A stretch of 64,000 bases of DNA, taken from the NCBI RefSeq assembly GCF_023283825.1, contig NZ_JAKILD010000005.1:62001-126000 (forward strand), given 5' to 3'. The notes beneath the pieces were generated by a model. The model worked only from the letters and a program-made list of their open reading frames with translations. It had not been told where the DNA came from and did not search any database. The stretch's first letter is position 1; the number at the start of each line of letters is the position of its first letter. A program made the position numbers and the translations under genes. Below, piece after piece: positions 17,893 through 28,135 of this stretch. The stretch comes from Shewanella olleyana (GTDB lineage: Bacteria > Pseudomonadota > Gammaproteobacteria > Enterobacterales > Shewanellaceae).

Positions 17893-19707
17893 TTAAGAAC
17901 CACGGTTGTGACGCTTACGCTCGTTTTCTGTTAAGTAACGCTTACGAACACGAATGTTCTCAGGTGTTACTTCTACTAATTCATCATCATCGATAAACTC
18001 AAGCGCTTGCTCAAGTGTCATTTCGATGTGTGGAGTCAGTACTTGTGCTTCATCAGTACCTGATGCACGCATGTTAGTAAGTTGCTTACCTTTCAAACAG
18101 TTAACTGTTAAGTCATTTGCACGAGCGTGTAAACCAACTACTTGACCTTCGTAAACTTCAGCAGCGTGACCAATGAATAGGCGACCACGTTCTTGAAGGT
18201 TAAACAATGCGAATGTCAGTGCTTTACCCGTTGCGTTAGAAATCAATACGCCACGAGCACGTTGACCAATATCGCCACCTTTCACAGGACCGTAATGGTC
18301 AAATGAATGGTAAATAAGACCAGTACCAGAAGTCGCAGTCATGAATTCAGTTTGGAAACCAATTAAACCACGGCTAGGGATAACGAAATCGATACGTACT
18401 CGACCCTTACCATCTAACTGCATGTCGCGCATGTCACCCTTACGAGTACCTAATTTTTCAATTACAGCACCTTGATGTTCTTCTTCAACATCAACCGTTA
18501 GTGTTTCGTATGGCTCAGACATTACACCATCGATTTCTTTTTCGATAACTTCTGGACGTGATACAGCTAACTCGTAACCTTCACGACGCATGTTTTCAAT
18601 TAAGATACCTAAGTGTAATTCACCACGGCCTGATACACGGAAACGATCTGGAGATTCAGTTTCTTCAACACGTAATGCAACGTTATGAATTAACTCTTGT
18701 TCTAGACGCTCAAGGATATTACGTGAAGTTACATACTTACCTTCTTTACCAGCAAACGGAGAAGTGTTTACTTGGAAAGTCATGGTTAGTGTTGGTTCAT
18801 CAACAGAAAGTGCAGGCAATGCTTCAACAGCACCTGGAGCACAAATAGTGTCAGAAATTTTTAGCTCACCAAGACCGGTAATTGCAACGATGTCGCCAGC
18901 GTTAGCTTCAGCAATTTCGTGACGGTCTAGACCCATGTAACCTAATACTTGGCCCATTTTACCGTTACGTTTCTTACCATCAGCACCAATAATGGTTACT
19001 TGTTGGTTAGTTTTAACGCTACCACGCTTGATACGACCAATACCGATAACACCTACATATGAGTTGTAATCGATTTGAGAAATTTGCATTTGGAACTCAC
19101 CTTCCGCATCAGCGTCAGGAGAAGATACTTTCTCAACGATAGCTTGGAAAAGTGGCGTCATGTCTTCGCTTGTTTCATCTGGATCTAATGTTGCGAAACC
19201 ATTTAATGCAGAAGCATATACGATAGGGAAATCTAACTGTTCGTCAGTTGCACCTAAGTTGTCGAATAAGTCGAATACTTGGTCAATAACCCAATCTGGA
19301 CGAGCACCAGGACGGTCAATCTTGTTGATAACAACGATTGGCTTAAGGCCCTGTGCGAATGCTTTCTTAGTTACGAAGCGAGTTTGTGGCATTGGGCCAT
19401 CAACTGCATCGACTAATAATAAAACAGAATCTACCATAGATAGAACACGTTCTACTTCACCACCGAAATCGGCGTGACCAGGAGTGTCTACGATGTTAAT
19501 ACGGTAGTCGTTCCATTTGATGGCGGTATTCTTAGCCAGAATGGTGATACCACGCTCTTTTTCAAGATCGTTAGAATCCATTACACGCTCTGCGGCTTCG
19601 CCTCGACTTTCAAGGGTGCCTGACTGAGCCAATAGCTTGTCTACCAAGGTCGTTTTGCCATGGTCAACGTGAGCAATAATGGCGATGTTACGTAAATTCT
19701 CTAACAC
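17893..19707 (-). CDS. bipA: Ribosome-associated GTPase BipA/TypA
   Basis: A 604-residue translational GTPase. G1 AHVDHGKT (12-19), the switch region with ERGITI, G3 [10 protein letters not shown] and G4 NKID are present, followed by domain II, the EF-G-like III and V domains and the family-specific C-terminal domain ending [21 protein letters not shown]. It assists 50S assembly and growth in stress or cold. It starts at GTG with GAGG upstream. Divergent from glnA across 471 nt. Confidence 0.97.
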   Translation of the reverse strand: MLENLRNIAIIAHVDHGKTTLVDKLLAQSGTLESRGEAAERVMDSNDLEKERGITILAKNTAIKWNDYRINIVDTPGHADFGGEVERVLSMVDSVLLLVDAVDGPMPQTRFVTKKAFAQGLKPIVVINKIDRPGARPDWVIDQVFDLFDNLGATDEQLDFPIVYASALNGFATLDPDETSEDMTPLFQAIVEKVSSPDADAEGEFQMQISQIDYNSYVGVIGIGRIKRGSVKTNQQVTIIGADGKKRNGKMGQVLGYMGLDRHEIAEANAGDIVAITGLGELKISDTICAPGAVEALPALSVDEPTLTMTFQVNTSPFAGKEGKYVTSRNILERLEQELIHNVALRVEETESPDRFRVSGRGELHLGILIENMRREGYELAVSRPEVIEKEIDGVMSEPYETLTVDVEEEHQGAVIEKLGTRKGDMRDMQLDGKGRVRIDFVIPSRGLIGFQTEFMTATSGTGLIYHSFDHYGPVKGGDIGQRARGVLISNATGKALTFALFNLQERGRLFIGHAAEVYEGQVVGLHARANDLTVNCLKGKQLTNMRASGTDEAQVLTPHIEMTLEQALEFIDDDELVEVTPENIRVRKRYLTENERKRHNRGS

Positions 19708-19949
19708 GGATAAAACCTCTATACCATCAAATAAAAATAGGAGTTCATAGGGACTACTTACTTATAGCCACCATAAAAAAGCGTGCCATTCTACTCCACC
19801 AAGGCTTGAGTAGATAGGATTATTTTTGAACACTTGTTTTTTTGTAAAAATTTAAACCTTAAAGATAGAAGATAAAAATCAAAAAGGATCATATTGCCGC
19901 AATAAAGTGACGCTTTAATGAACGAGATCAATTATGCCGTTGAAAGGGC

Positions 19950-20007
19950 TGCACCGAAATGGACTTTTGCACCATTAATGCTCATAGTGGTGCACCGAAG
20001 TTGTGCG
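19950..20007. promoter_or_regulatory. Cluster of three NtrC-type sites upstream of glnA
   Basis: TGCACCGAAATGGACTT (19950-19966), TGCACCATTAATGCTCA (19968-19984) and TGCACCGAAGTTGTGCG (19991-20007) each contain a strong left half of TGCACCA-N3-TGGTGCA, with weaker right halves. They lie about 60-120 nt upstream of the -24 element, a normal enhancer distance. Confidence 0.75.
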
Positions 20008-20069
20008 TTATTGCTGTTGTATGAAACTAAGATATTTTTATTGGAATAAAAATCAGTGACTTATCTTTC

Positions 20070-20085
20070 TGGCATGGAATTCGCT
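20070..20085 (+). promoter_or_regulatory. Sigma-54 (-24/-12) promoter of glnA
   Basis: TGGCATGGAATTCGCT matches TGGCACG-N4-TTGC with GG and GC exactly 12 nt apart. Transcription would start near 20097, giving a leader of about 80 nt before the glnA ATG. Confidence 0.8.
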
Positions 20086-20178
20086 TTTAACAGAACAAAT
20101 TCGCATAGCAGATATTACATCTGACGAATAACAAGATTACATTAAGGGACAACCCTTTACCCTACCGGAGGCTTAAGA

Positions 20179-21588
20179 ATGTCAGTTGAATCAATCCTAA
20201 AACAAATTGAAGAACTAGAAGTTAAGTTTGTAGATTTACGTTTTACAGACACTAAAGGTAAAGAGCAGCACGTCTCTATTCCTTCTCATCAAGTGAACGA
20301 AGACTTTTTTGAAGATGGCAAAATGTTCGATGGCTCATCTATCAACGGTTGGAAAGGCATCAACGAATCTGACATGGTATTAATGCCAGACCCTTCTTCT
20401 TTCTTATTAGATCCTTTCACTGAAGAAGTGACTGGTCTTATTCGTTGTGACATTTTAGAGCCAGCGACAATGACTGGTTACGAACGTGACCCTCGTTCAA
20501 TTGCTAAGAAAGCTGAAGAGTACCTAAAGTCTACTGGTATTGCTGACACAGTATTAATTGGTCCAGAGCCAGAATTCTTCTTATTTGATGACGTTAAGTT
20601 TGGTACTGACATGTCAGGTACTTTCGTTAAAGTTGATGCGAAAGAAGCGGCATGGAACTCAGGTACTAGCTACGAAGACGGCAACACAGGTCACCGTCCA
20701 TTCGTTAAAGGTGGTTACTTCCCAGTTGCACCAGTTGATTCATCACAAGACATTCGTAGTGCAATGTGTCTAATTCTTGAAGAATTAGGTCAAGTTGTTG
20801 AAGCACATCACCATGAAGTTGCTACAGCGGGTCAAAACGAAATTGCTACACGTTTCAACACGCTTTCAAACAAAGCTGATGAAATCCAAATCATGAAGTA
20901 TGTTGTTCATAACACTGCTCATGCATACGGCAAAACTGCGACATTCATGCCTAAGCCAATTGTTGGTGATAATGGTAGTGGTATGCACGTTCACCAATCT
21001 TTAGCTAAAGACGGTGTTAACTTATTCTCTGGCGACAAGTACGCTGGTTTAAGTGAACTAGCGCTTTACTATATTGGTGGTATCATCAAGCACGCTCGTG
21101 CATTGAACGCATTCACTAACCCAAGCACAAACTCTTACAAGCGTCTTGTTCCTCATTTCGAAGCGCCTGTAATGTTAGCTTACTCAGCGCGTAACCGTAG
21201 TGCTTCAATCCGTATCCCAGTGGTACCAAGCCCGAAAGCACGTCGTATTGAAACACGCTTCCCAGATCCAACCGCTAACCCATACTTAGCATTCTCTGCG
21301 CTACTTATGGCTGGTCTTGACGGTATCCAAAACAAGATTCACCCAGGTGAAGCAATGGATAAAGATCTATATGACCTACCTGCTGAAGAAGCGGCTGAGA
21401 TCCCACAAGTTGCAACTTCTCTAGAGAATGCACTTGAAAACTTAGCAGCTGACCACGAATTCTTAACTAAAGGTGATGTATTCAGTAAAGACTTTATTGA
21501 ATCTTACATTGCACTTAAAGAAGAAGAGTGTGAGCAAGTATCTCGTACTACTCACCCAATGGAATTCCAACTTTACTACAGCCTATAA
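20179..21588 (+). CDS. glnA: Glutamine synthetase type I
   Basis: A 469-residue GSI-beta enzyme that makes glutamine from glutamate, ammonia and ATP, forming a dodecamer. Seen in order: [10 protein letters not shown] in the N-terminal beta-grasp, the metal/ATP motifs [24 protein letters not shown] and [25 protein letters not shown], and the adenylylation loop KDLYDLP near residue 395. It has a strong GGAGG ribosome site. Control is expected through NtrC and sigma-54 and post-translationally by adenylylation. Confidence 0.98.
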   Translation: MSVESILKQIEELEVKFVDLRFTDTKGKEQHVSIPSHQVNEDFFEDGKMFDGSSINGWKGINESDMVLMPDPSSFLLDPFTEEVTGLIRCDILEPATMTGYERDPRSIAKKAEEYLKSTGIADTVLIGPEPEFFLFDDVKFGTDMSGTFVKVDAKEAAWNSGTSYEDGNTGHRPFVKGGYFPVAPVDSSQDIRSAMCLILEELGQVVEAHHHEVATAGQNEIATRFNTLSNKADEIQIMKYVVHNTAHAYGKTATFMPKPIVGDNGSGMHVHQSLAKDGVNLFSGDKYAGLSELALYYIGGIIKHARALNAFTNPSTNSYKRLVPHFEAPVMLAYSARNRSASIRIPVVPSPKARRIETRFPDPTANPYLAFSALLMAGLDGIQNKIHPGEAMDKDLYDLPAEEAAEIPQVATSLENALENLAADHEFLTKGDVFSKDFIESYIALKEEECEQVSRTTHPMEFQLYYSL

Positions 21589-21634
21589 GCCTTAGCTTAA
21601 CGCTCATGTAAATTGGCCATAGGCTAAAAAATTG

Positions 21635-21668
21635 AAAGCCCTTGATGATAATCATCGAGGGCTTTTTT
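21635..21668 (+). terminator. Terminator of glnA
   Basis: Arms AAAGCCCTTGATGA and TCATCGAGGGCTTT with a T-run, about 47 nt past the stop. Confidence 0.9.
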
Positions 21669-21776
21669 ATTGCTGCGTTATTATTTCACTATCCAAGGTA
21701 AAAAAAGATAAAGATTGTTTAAAGTTTCTTCAACTATGCTAGCGTTAAGGTAACGAAACATCGCCAAGGAATTGTT

Positions 21777-24095
21777 ATGAAAGTAAAACTACCAGAAGTG
21801 GTTTTCAAATTTTTGTGTATTTTTGTGTGTTGTCTTTCATCCTTTTCTGCCATCGCACTTGAGTGGCCTCAAGAAGTTGATACTAAACTGGGCACGTTAG
21901 TGGTTTATCAACCACAGCCTGAATCCCTTGACGGTAATGTATTGCAAAGCCGTGCAGCAATGTCTTTTGAGATAAAAGATCAACCAGATCCCGTATTTGG
22001 TGCGTTTTGGTTCAGTGCCAGAATTGATACTAATGATGATGTGACTACCGTTAGAAATATCCAGGTCACCGAAGTTCGCTGGCCATCCTCTACAGAAGAA
22101 GATCAACAAATCTTTACTGATACTGTTTCTGAAGCATTAGCTACTACTAGCTTTGAAATCTCGATGGAGCGTTTATCTGCCAGTTTAGAGACGGCTGAAC
22201 AAGAAAAGCGCAGCTTAGATAATATTAAGAATGACGCGCCAGAGATTATCTTCAGCACCAAGTTAAGTGTATTACTGTCTTATGATGGCGAGCCACAGTT
22301 TAGTGAAATTGAAAATAGCCCTTATGAGCGTATTCTTAACACGCCTTTTGCCGTTGCCCGTGATACTCAATCGAAAAAGTTATATTTAAGTAGCGGTACC
22401 TATTGGTATGTCGCTGAAGATCCCATGGGCCCTTGGCAGGTTACTTTATATCCTCCAGAAGATTTAGTGAGCATGGTGAATACTGAAGAAGATGAGCCTG
22501 CTAAAAGCACAGCCAATGCGCCGCATATTATCACCTCAGATAAACCCACAGAAGTGGTGGCTACCGATGGTTCACCTAACTGGAAAAGTTTAATTGATGG
22601 CAAGCTACTTTATGTGAGTAACACCGAGACAGCTTGGATCCGCGAAACATCATCAGGTGATATGTATGTATTACTGTCAGGTCGCTGGTTTAAATCAAAA
22701 AAACAAGCTGGCCCTTGGGCATTTGTTCGCGGAGACAAACTACCAGAGAGTTTTAAAGACATCCCTCCTGAGTCAGATATTGGTGGTTTAAGAGTGTCAG
22801 TAGCTGGCACTGATGAAGCTAACCAAGCCATGTTAGATGCACAAATTCCGCAAACAGCAGCGATTAAGCGTGATGAGGCCAAGCTTGAGGTTGAATACGA
22901 TGGCGAACCTAAATTCGAGGCGGTAACAGGCACTTCAGTTTCTTATGCCGTTAATACTTCAACCCAAGTTTTATTGATCAACAAAGTGTATTACGCCGTC
23001 GACAATGGGGTGTGGTTTACGTCTGCATCAGCAAAAGGCCCTTGGGTTGTTGCTGATGATATTCCTAATGAAGAAATAGCCCAAATACCTGCAAGCTCTC
23101 CTGTATATAACACCACATACGTGCAGGTATATGATTCGACGCCTGAGGTGGTGTATGTTGGGTATACTCCAGGATATATGTGGTCGTATCCATATTACGG
23201 CGTGCCAATTTATGGTACAGGTTGGTATTACCCGCCATACAGAGGGCGTTATTACTATCCTCGCCCACCTACCTGGGGCCTACATGTAGGCTATAACCCT
23301 TGGACTGGCTGGAATGTAGGCGTAAGTTGGAGCAATGGCTTTTTCCGCGCTGGTGTGGTGTGGGGCGGTGGGTATGGATACCATAGACCTTACCGTTGTT
23401 GTGGAGGTTATTACGGTGGTGGCTATCGTCGCCCTGTGGTGATTAACACTGGCAATATCAATATTGGCAACAGCATTAGTGTGGGTAATCGGACTAAGAT
23501 TTCTAATCGGATGAACTCAGCAAACATTAATGGTAATCGCATTAATGGAAACCGAATGGGTAAGAAGGATAATTTATATAATCGTCCTGCCACTCGGGAT
23601 CGTTTAGCTAACCCTACAGTTGCCAACAAAAACCTGAAAAAGGCGACCTACAATAAAGACAGAAGTAATGACGTTTTTGCTGACAAACATGGCAACGTCG
23701 CTAGGGATAATCAGGGGAAATGGGAAAACCGCAGTGACGGTAAATGGAATACAGCACCAGCGACGGGCAATGTTAGTAAACCAAATGTCAGTAAACCAAA
23801 CATTAATAACCCAAACATTAGTAACCCTAACGTGAGCAGACCGAGTACTAGGCCTACAACTCAGCCTAGTACACAACCTAGTACTCGTCCGTCAACGTTA
23901 CCGACAAGTCGACCTTCTTCGTCATTCCCGTCGAATATACCGTCGACGCGACCATCGACAAGGCCATCGAATATGAATAATTCGATAAACCGTAGTCGTC
24001 CAAGTGGTGGCTTTGATCACCAAAGCTTGAATCGTTCTCGGCAAGCCCGTCAATCGGGAATGGCAAGAGAAGGGCGAGGTCGTGTACATCGTTAA
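21777..24095 (+). CDS. Large secreted repeat protein, Tyr/Gly- and Asn-rich C-terminus
   Basis: A 772-residue protein with a clear signal peptide (cleavage near AIA). The N-terminal 470 residues contain three similar modules, each with a short beta unit ending in a Gly-Pro-Trp motif: GTYWYVAEDPMGPW, GRWFKSKKQAGPW and NGVWFTSASAKGPW. A Tyr/Pro/Gly-rich stretch follows (about 485-570: WSYPYYG, GGGYGYHRPYRCCGG), then Asn-rich turns (INIGNS, NRMNSANINGN), then SKPN and TRPST repeats and a basic tail. It looks like a cell-surface or envelope structural protein, but I do not recognise a named family. It is flanked by two terminators and so is monocistronic. Confidence 0.7.
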   Translation: MKVKLPEVVFKFLCIFVCCLSSFSAIALEWPQEVDTKLGTLVVYQPQPESLDGNVLQSRAAMSFEIKDQPDPVFGAFWFSARIDTNDDVTTVRNIQVTEVRWPSSTEEDQQIFTDTVSEALATTSFEISMERLSASLETAEQEKRSLDNIKNDAPEIIFSTKLSVLLSYDGEPQFSEIENSPYERILNTPFAVARDTQSKKLYLSSGTYWYVAEDPMGPWQVTLYPPEDLVSMVNTEEDEPAKSTANAPHIITSDKPTEVVATDGSPNWKSLIDGKLLYVSNTETAWIRETSSGDMYVLLSGRWFKSKKQAGPWAFVRGDKLPESFKDIPPESDIGGLRVSVAGTDEANQAMLDAQIPQTAAIKRDEAKLEVEYDGEPKFEAVTGTSVSYAVNTSTQVLLINKVYYAVDNGVWFTSASAKGPWVVADDIPNEEIAQIPASSPVYNTTYVQVYDSTPEVVYVGYTPGYMWSYPYYGVPIYGTGWYYPPYRGRYYYPRPPTWGLHVGYNPWTGWNVGVSWSNGFFRAGVVWGGGYGYHRPYRCCGGYYGGGYRRPVVINTGNINIGNSISVGNRTKISNRMNSANINGNRINGNRMGKKDNLYNRPATRDRLANPTVANKNLKKATYNKDRSNDVFADKHGNVARDNQGKWENRSDGKWNTAPATGNVSKPNVSKPNINNPNISNPNVSRPSTRPTTQPSTQPSTRPSTLPTSRPSSSFPSNIPSTRPSTRPSNMNNSINRSRPSGGFDHQSLNRSRQARQSGMAREGRGRVHR

Positions 24096-24123
24096 CGTGT
24101 GCTTTAATTAGCGTATGGTTAAA

Positions 24124-24150
24124 TAAGCCTGCTAGTTGCAGGCTTTTTTA
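24124..24150 (+). terminator. Terminator after the large secreted protein
   Basis: Arms AAGCCTGC and GCAGGCTT with a 5-nt loop and T-run. Confidence 0.85.
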
Positions 24151-24211
24151 TTATTCTGACTATTAAGTTAAGCGCAATAATTAGCAACACAACATTAAAT
24201 GGATCTAATTT

Positions 24212-25438
24212 ATGTGGAATGCCCTTCAAGCTTATCGCTCTTCAATCATTTTATTAACTGCTTTACTGCTTGGCGGTTTACTTGGGTTTGTATTACCAGA
24301 CTTTGCCATTAAGTTAAAACCCATCGGCCAAATTTTTCTCAATCTTCTGTTTATGATTATCGTGCCTTTAGTGGCTGTCAGTGTGATGTCATCCATTGCG
24401 AAAATGACAGATTTAAAGAAATTAGGCTCAATTCTCGCATCGATAATGGCAGTCTCAGTGGTCATGGCGATGATACCCGCCATCGGCATTGTCTTGTTGG
24501 CACTTGCATACGATCCAGCTCAAGGCGTCACCTTGGAACTGAGTGAAACGGTCGAAACGACTGGCAGCATGGACTTTGTGAGTTTACTCACCACTAATGA
24601 TTTTGTGGGCTTGCTATCGAAGTCGAATATTTTGGCGCTGATCATCATGTCGGTGATCAGTGGCATTGCCATTGGTCAGTCGGGTGCAGATGGTTTAAAA
24701 GTGTCTGCGCTACTGGATAGCTTAAATACTGTCATCATGAAGATTATCTCGATATTAATGTATCTTGCTCCATTAGGTTTAGGTGCTTACTTTGCAGCCA
24801 CAATGGCAAGCCAAGATGCAGAATTAATGGGCACGTTTGCAAGGGCTGTTGGGTTATTTTTAGTTGCAACTCTAGTTTATCTTACCTTAGGTTCAACCTT
24901 ATATGCTTGGTTGGGTGGAGGCATAACTGGTGTTAAACGTTTTTGGCAAAATATGCTTGAGCCCGCTGTCACAGCATTAGGCACCAGTTCGTCTTTAGCT
25001 ACTTTGCCAGTCAATATCAGAAGTGCCAGCAAAATGGGCTTAAACGAGCAAATTGCCGAAATTAGTTTGCCATTATTAGTCAATCTTAATAAAGGCGGCG
25101 CGGCGATGATCACTGCTTTGAAGATAGTGTTTATCTATTCGCTATTAGGAATGGAGTTCACCAGTGATGTGTTCATGCTAACGATATTGATTTCTGTATT
25201 ATCTGCTTTTGTTATTGGTGGAGTGCCAGGGGGCGCGTTTCTTGGCGAGATATTCATTGTCACCACGTTAGGGTTGCCTTTAGAGGTTATCCCAATCTTA
25301 GTGGTATTAGGTGCGATAACAGATGCGGCATCAACAGTGATTAATGTGGTGCATGATTTAACGGCAACCCAAATCATTGAGCGCATTAATGGTAAGCACT
25401 ACCAATCTGAACCCAATTCCATTAGTTCAAAGAGTTGA
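24212..25438 (+). CDS. Dicarboxylate/amino acid:cation symporter (DAACS family)
   Basis: A 408-residue inner-membrane transporter of the GltP/DctA fold with about eight helices and two re-entrant hairpins. The Ser-rich hairpin motif GTSSSLATLP, the NLNKGGAAM stretch (the usual position of the NMDG-type cation motif) and GVPGGAFLGE are present. It imports a small dicarboxylate or amino acid with Na+ or H+. The usual NMDGT motif is replaced by NKGGA, so substrate is uncertain. Monocistronic, with its own terminator. Confidence 0.88.
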   Translation: MWNALQAYRSSIILLTALLLGGLLGFVLPDFAIKLKPIGQIFLNLLFMIIVPLVAVSVMSSIAKMTDLKKLGSILASIMAVSVVMAMIPAIGIVLLALAYDPAQGVTLELSETVETTGSMDFVSLLTTNDFVGLLSKSNILALIIMSVISGIAIGQSGADGLKVSALLDSLNTVIMKIISILMYLAPLGLGAYFAATMASQDAELMGTFARAVGLFLVATLVYLTLGSTLYAWLGGGITGVKRFWQNMLEPAVTALGTSSSLATLPVNIRSASKMGLNEQIAEISLPLLVNLNKGGAAMITALKIVFIYSLLGMEFTSDVFMLTILISVLSAFVIGGVPGGAFLGEIFIVTTLGLPLEVIPILVVLGAITDAASTVINVVHDLTATQIIERINGKHYQSEPNSISSKS

Positions 25439-25500
25439 TCTCATCAGTGAAATGACAGATTGGCATCATTAACCCAAAGCTCCCATATTATATTGAGTCA

Positions 25501-25530
25501 ACACCGTAACCATTTAGTTACGGTGTTTTT
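25501..25530 (+). terminator. Terminator of the symporter gene
   Basis: Arms ACACCGTAAC and GTTACGGTGT around a 6-nt loop, followed by TTTT. Confidence 0.9.
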
Positions 25531-25565
25531 CATTAAGGTGTTAATGGTTTGGGTTTTATATAAAT

Positions 25566-25761
25566 AACCTGAGCTCGGGATAAAAACTTGCTTTCTAGAG
25601 GCTATTTTTACTGATAACGGCGTTAAATTTGTTTGCAATAGGCCAGCTATTGACGTACAAATTTGCCTTGTTCTAAGCAAAAATATCTCTCTAGAATAAG
25701 ATTGAAAGCAAACATGTAATAATTCAACAGTTTAACTAACTTATTATCCCGAGTTCAGGTT
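25566..25761. mobile_element. MITE-like inverted-repeat element, 196 bp
   Basis: Terminal inverted repeats AACCTGAGCTCGGGATAA and TTATCCCGAGTTCAGGTT match at 17 of 18 positions. Internally AAATTTGTTTGCAATAG pairs with CTATTGACGTACAAATTT across a short loop. AAATAA occurs at both outer edges (25562-25567 and 25762-25767) and could be a target duplication. It has no open frame and probably is a non-autonomous element or a conserved extragenic hairpin repeat. Confidence 0.72.
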
Positions 25762-25982
25762 AAATAACCAAACCACAAGGTGCTTTTTAGAGTAACTATT
25801 CAGATGTGTAAGCTTATGGTTGAACGCTCTTTAAGCGTATGTAACAATGCGAACTTGTGTTTGTAACATTATGTTTCAAATTGAATTGACTGGTATTAAA
25901 TGTGGTTATGCGGCGTGATAAGACATTTAAAAGGTCTTCATAAGACGTATTGATATTTAACCCCCCTGAGCATGGAATCTCG

Positions 25983-27569
25983 ATGAAATTACCTTTTCGC
26001 CATTTATTATTTTTGGTGATGATTTTAACGTCACTTATCCCTATTACGGCAATTTCATTGTGGTCTGCTAATTCAGCCCTCGAAAACGAATATAATATGG
26101 TGCATGACAAGCACTTGTTACTCGCTCAAAATATCACTAAAGCATTGAACCGTTATGCCATGGATGCACTGGCTATATTCACGACCGTGACTAATTTTAA
26201 TAATAGCCAAGGTGTTGCTAAGGATATGTTTACCTTACTTAATACCATTGATGTTGTGTCTATTGGGGTATTTAATCAGCAAGGCCAACGTGAAGCTGTC
26301 GTGTATGGCGATCTGCAATCTCAACCGTTAAGTTTGACAGACCCCGCTAACCCATTTGAATTGTCGGATTTATCTCAAGCACACTTTACGCCCCTCCATA
26401 AGACTGGAGTTAAACAACCAACTTTATATATGATCCGCCAAACTCCAGATATGCGTATTTGGTTGGCGACGATGAATGCGACATATATTGAGCAATTGCA
26501 ATCTGCGGTTATGTTTGGCAATAAAGGCCACGCCGCCATAGTTGATAAGCAAGGTAATGTATTGGCTCACCCCAATAGCCAGTGGCAAGTAGAGGCTAAA
26601 AACATCAGTAAAATTAGCATTGTGCAGCAGATGATGAATGGGGAAAGTGGGGTTAGTCAGTTTTATTCGCCAGCGGTAAAAGATGACATGATTGCAGGCT
26701 TTGATGTGGTGCCATTAACTGGCTGGGGCGTGATGATCCCGCAACCCTTAATTGAGTTAGAACAGCGTGCTTTTGTTGTGATCAAATTTACTTTATTAGT
26801 AGCGCTAGTGTCGCTGATAGTATGCAGTATTTTTAGCTGGTGGATAGTTGGACTCATCACTCGCCCGATTGATATTTTGACGGCGAAAACCCGAGATATA
26901 ATTGATGTCAGCACTAACGGGGGTCAACGTCATCCTCGCGGTATTCATACCGCTGAATTTACCAAGTTATTTGATAGTTTTAGGCAAATGTCATTAGAGA
27001 TAAGCAACGGCCGTGAAGAATTAGAGGTCAGAGTTGCTGACCGCACTGCCGACTTAGCTGAAGCTCAAGCGAAAGCGCTGCATTTGGCTAATCATGATGC
27101 TGTGACAGGTTTAGCTAATCGAGTTGCTATTCGTTTTAAAATTGCTGAGCTATTACAGCAGAATAAGCACTTTTCATTGTTGTTTATTGATTTAGATGGA
27201 TTTAAAGGTGTAAACGATCAGTATGGTCATCGCATCGGTGATGAGTTATTAAAAGCACTAGCAGATAAGGTCAATAAGCACTTATTGATTGATGATATTT
27301 TAGCGAGATACGGTGGTGATGAGTTTATTATATTGATGCCAAACATGGATTCGATTTCAGCTGCTGAATGCGCAGCTGAGAAGCTACTGCAATTGTTTTC
27401 AGAGCCTGTGATTGTTGAGGATAAAGTCATTATTATCAGTGCCTGTATTGGTTTGGCATTGTCTAATGGCACAGATAAAGATACCGACAGTTTAATTCAC
27501 CGCGCAGATACCGCAATGTACCAAGCTAAGCATCAAGGTAAAAATCAAGTGATGGTTGCTAGTTCGTGA
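25983..27569 (+). CDS. Membrane diguanylate cyclase with Cache sensor
   Basis: A 528-residue protein: TM1 (about 8-28), a periplasmic dCache-like sensor (about 35-265), TM2 (about 270-295), HAMP and a short coiled coil (about 296-365), then a GGDEF domain with the intact catalytic motif RYGGDEF (444-448). The inhibitory RxxD site five residues upstream is absent (LIDD instead), so product inhibition may be lacking. It makes cyclic di-GMP. The ATG at 25983 is chosen over an in-frame TTG at 25950. Its stop lies only 47 nt ahead of a prepilin gene, suggesting co-transcription with a surface-pilus component. Confidence 0.9.
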   Translation: MKLPFRHLLFLVMILTSLIPITAISLWSANSALENEYNMVHDKHLLLAQNITKALNRYAMDALAIFTTVTNFNNSQGVAKDMFTLLNTIDVVSIGVFNQQGQREAVVYGDLQSQPLSLTDPANPFELSDLSQAHFTPLHKTGVKQPTLYMIRQTPDMRIWLATMNATYIEQLQSAVMFGNKGHAAIVDKQGNVLAHPNSQWQVEAKNISKISIVQQMMNGESGVSQFYSPAVKDDMIAGFDVVPLTGWGVMIPQPLIELEQRAFVVIKFTLLVALVSLIVCSIFSWWIVGLITRPIDILTAKTRDIIDVSTNGGQRHPRGIHTAEFTKLFDSFRQMSLEISNGREELEVRVADRTADLAEAQAKALHLANHDAVTGLANRVAIRFKIAELLQQNKHFSLLFIDLDGFKGVNDQYGHRIGDELLKALADKVNKHLLIDDILARYGGDEFIILMPNMDSISAAECAAEKLLQLFSEPVIVEDKVIIISACIGLALSNGTDKDTDSLIHRADTAMYQAKHQGKNQVMVASS

Positions 27570-27616
27570 ATTCTCAAAAATATACTAGAATTTATATTGT
27601 AGTGTCAGGAGGTTAT

Positions 27617-28135
27617 ATGCCAATAAGCGTTACAGAATCTATTTTTAAAGGTAAAACTTCCTCAAACGGTTTTACGTTAATCGAACTTGTCGTGGTCATT
27701 ATTATCTTGGCGGTGCTTGCAGTGATAGCGGCGCCAAAGTTTATTAGTTTAAAAGAAGATGCCTATGCAGGCCAAATGCAAGGGGTCTCAGGTGCGATTG
27801 GAAGTGCAAAAGACTTAATCTATGCATCATGCGTACTTAGTGCTGATTGTGATGAAACTGAAGGGCCTGGTAATGGAAATACTATTAAGGCTGAAGGGCA
27901 AAATATAACGTTAGCCTATGGTTATCCGAGACATACTGAAGCAGGTATTGCCCGCGCGATTAATATTGTTGATGGGGATGACTTCGAAATTACTCCTTAT
28001 GACATTGCAGGGCGAACAGGACTGCGCATCAGACCTGCCGCTGAATACTCAGTAAATGATTGCGAAATACGTTACTCAGAACCACAAGCTGCTGGAGATG
28101 TCCCTTTAGTTGCACGAGATTTGGATGGCTGTTGA
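27617..28135 (+). CDS. Type IV prepilin-like protein (MSHA pilin type)
   Basis: A 172-residue prepilin with an 18-residue leader ending in Gly18, then FTLIELVVVIIILAVLAVIAAP with Glu at +5, the prepilin peptidase signature. The C-terminal domain (about 70-172) has paired cysteines (CVLSADC and a later NDC...DGC) as in MSHA-type pilins. A textbook AGGAGG ribosome site precedes the ATG, so the longer GTG frame at 27566 is rejected. No other pilus genes are nearby; it would depend on assembly machinery encoded elsewhere. It follows a diguanylate cyclase. Confidence 0.88.
   Translation: MPISVTESIFKGKTSSNGFTLIELVVVIIILAVLAVIAAPKFISLKEDAYAGQMQGVSGAIGSAKDLIYASCVLSADCDETEGPGNGNTIKAEGQNITLAYGYPRHTEAGIARAINIVDGDDFEITPYDIAGRTGLRIRPAAEYSVNDCEIRYSEPQAAGDVPLVARDLDGC

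Larger units (their letters stand above)
19708..20178. other. Divergent bipA-glnA control region
   Basis: A 471-nt gap carrying the bipA promoter on the left (not resolved) and the nitrogen-regulated glnA promoter on the right. I see no small open frame with a ribosome site. The elements that can be assigned are listed separately. Confidence 0.6.
25439..25982. other. Long intergenic region between symporter and diguanylate cyclase
   Basis: A 544-nt gap that contains the symporter terminator (25501-25530) and a MITE-like element (25566-25761). The last 220 nt lead into the diguanylate cyclase and are AT-rich with no clear promoter match. No coding frame with a ribosome site is seen. Confidence 0.6.

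Noticed and set aside
27566..27616. Longer prepilin start at a GTG overlapping the cyclase stop
   Set aside because: The ATG at 27617 has a perfect AGGAGG ribosome site and yields a sensible prepilin leader.
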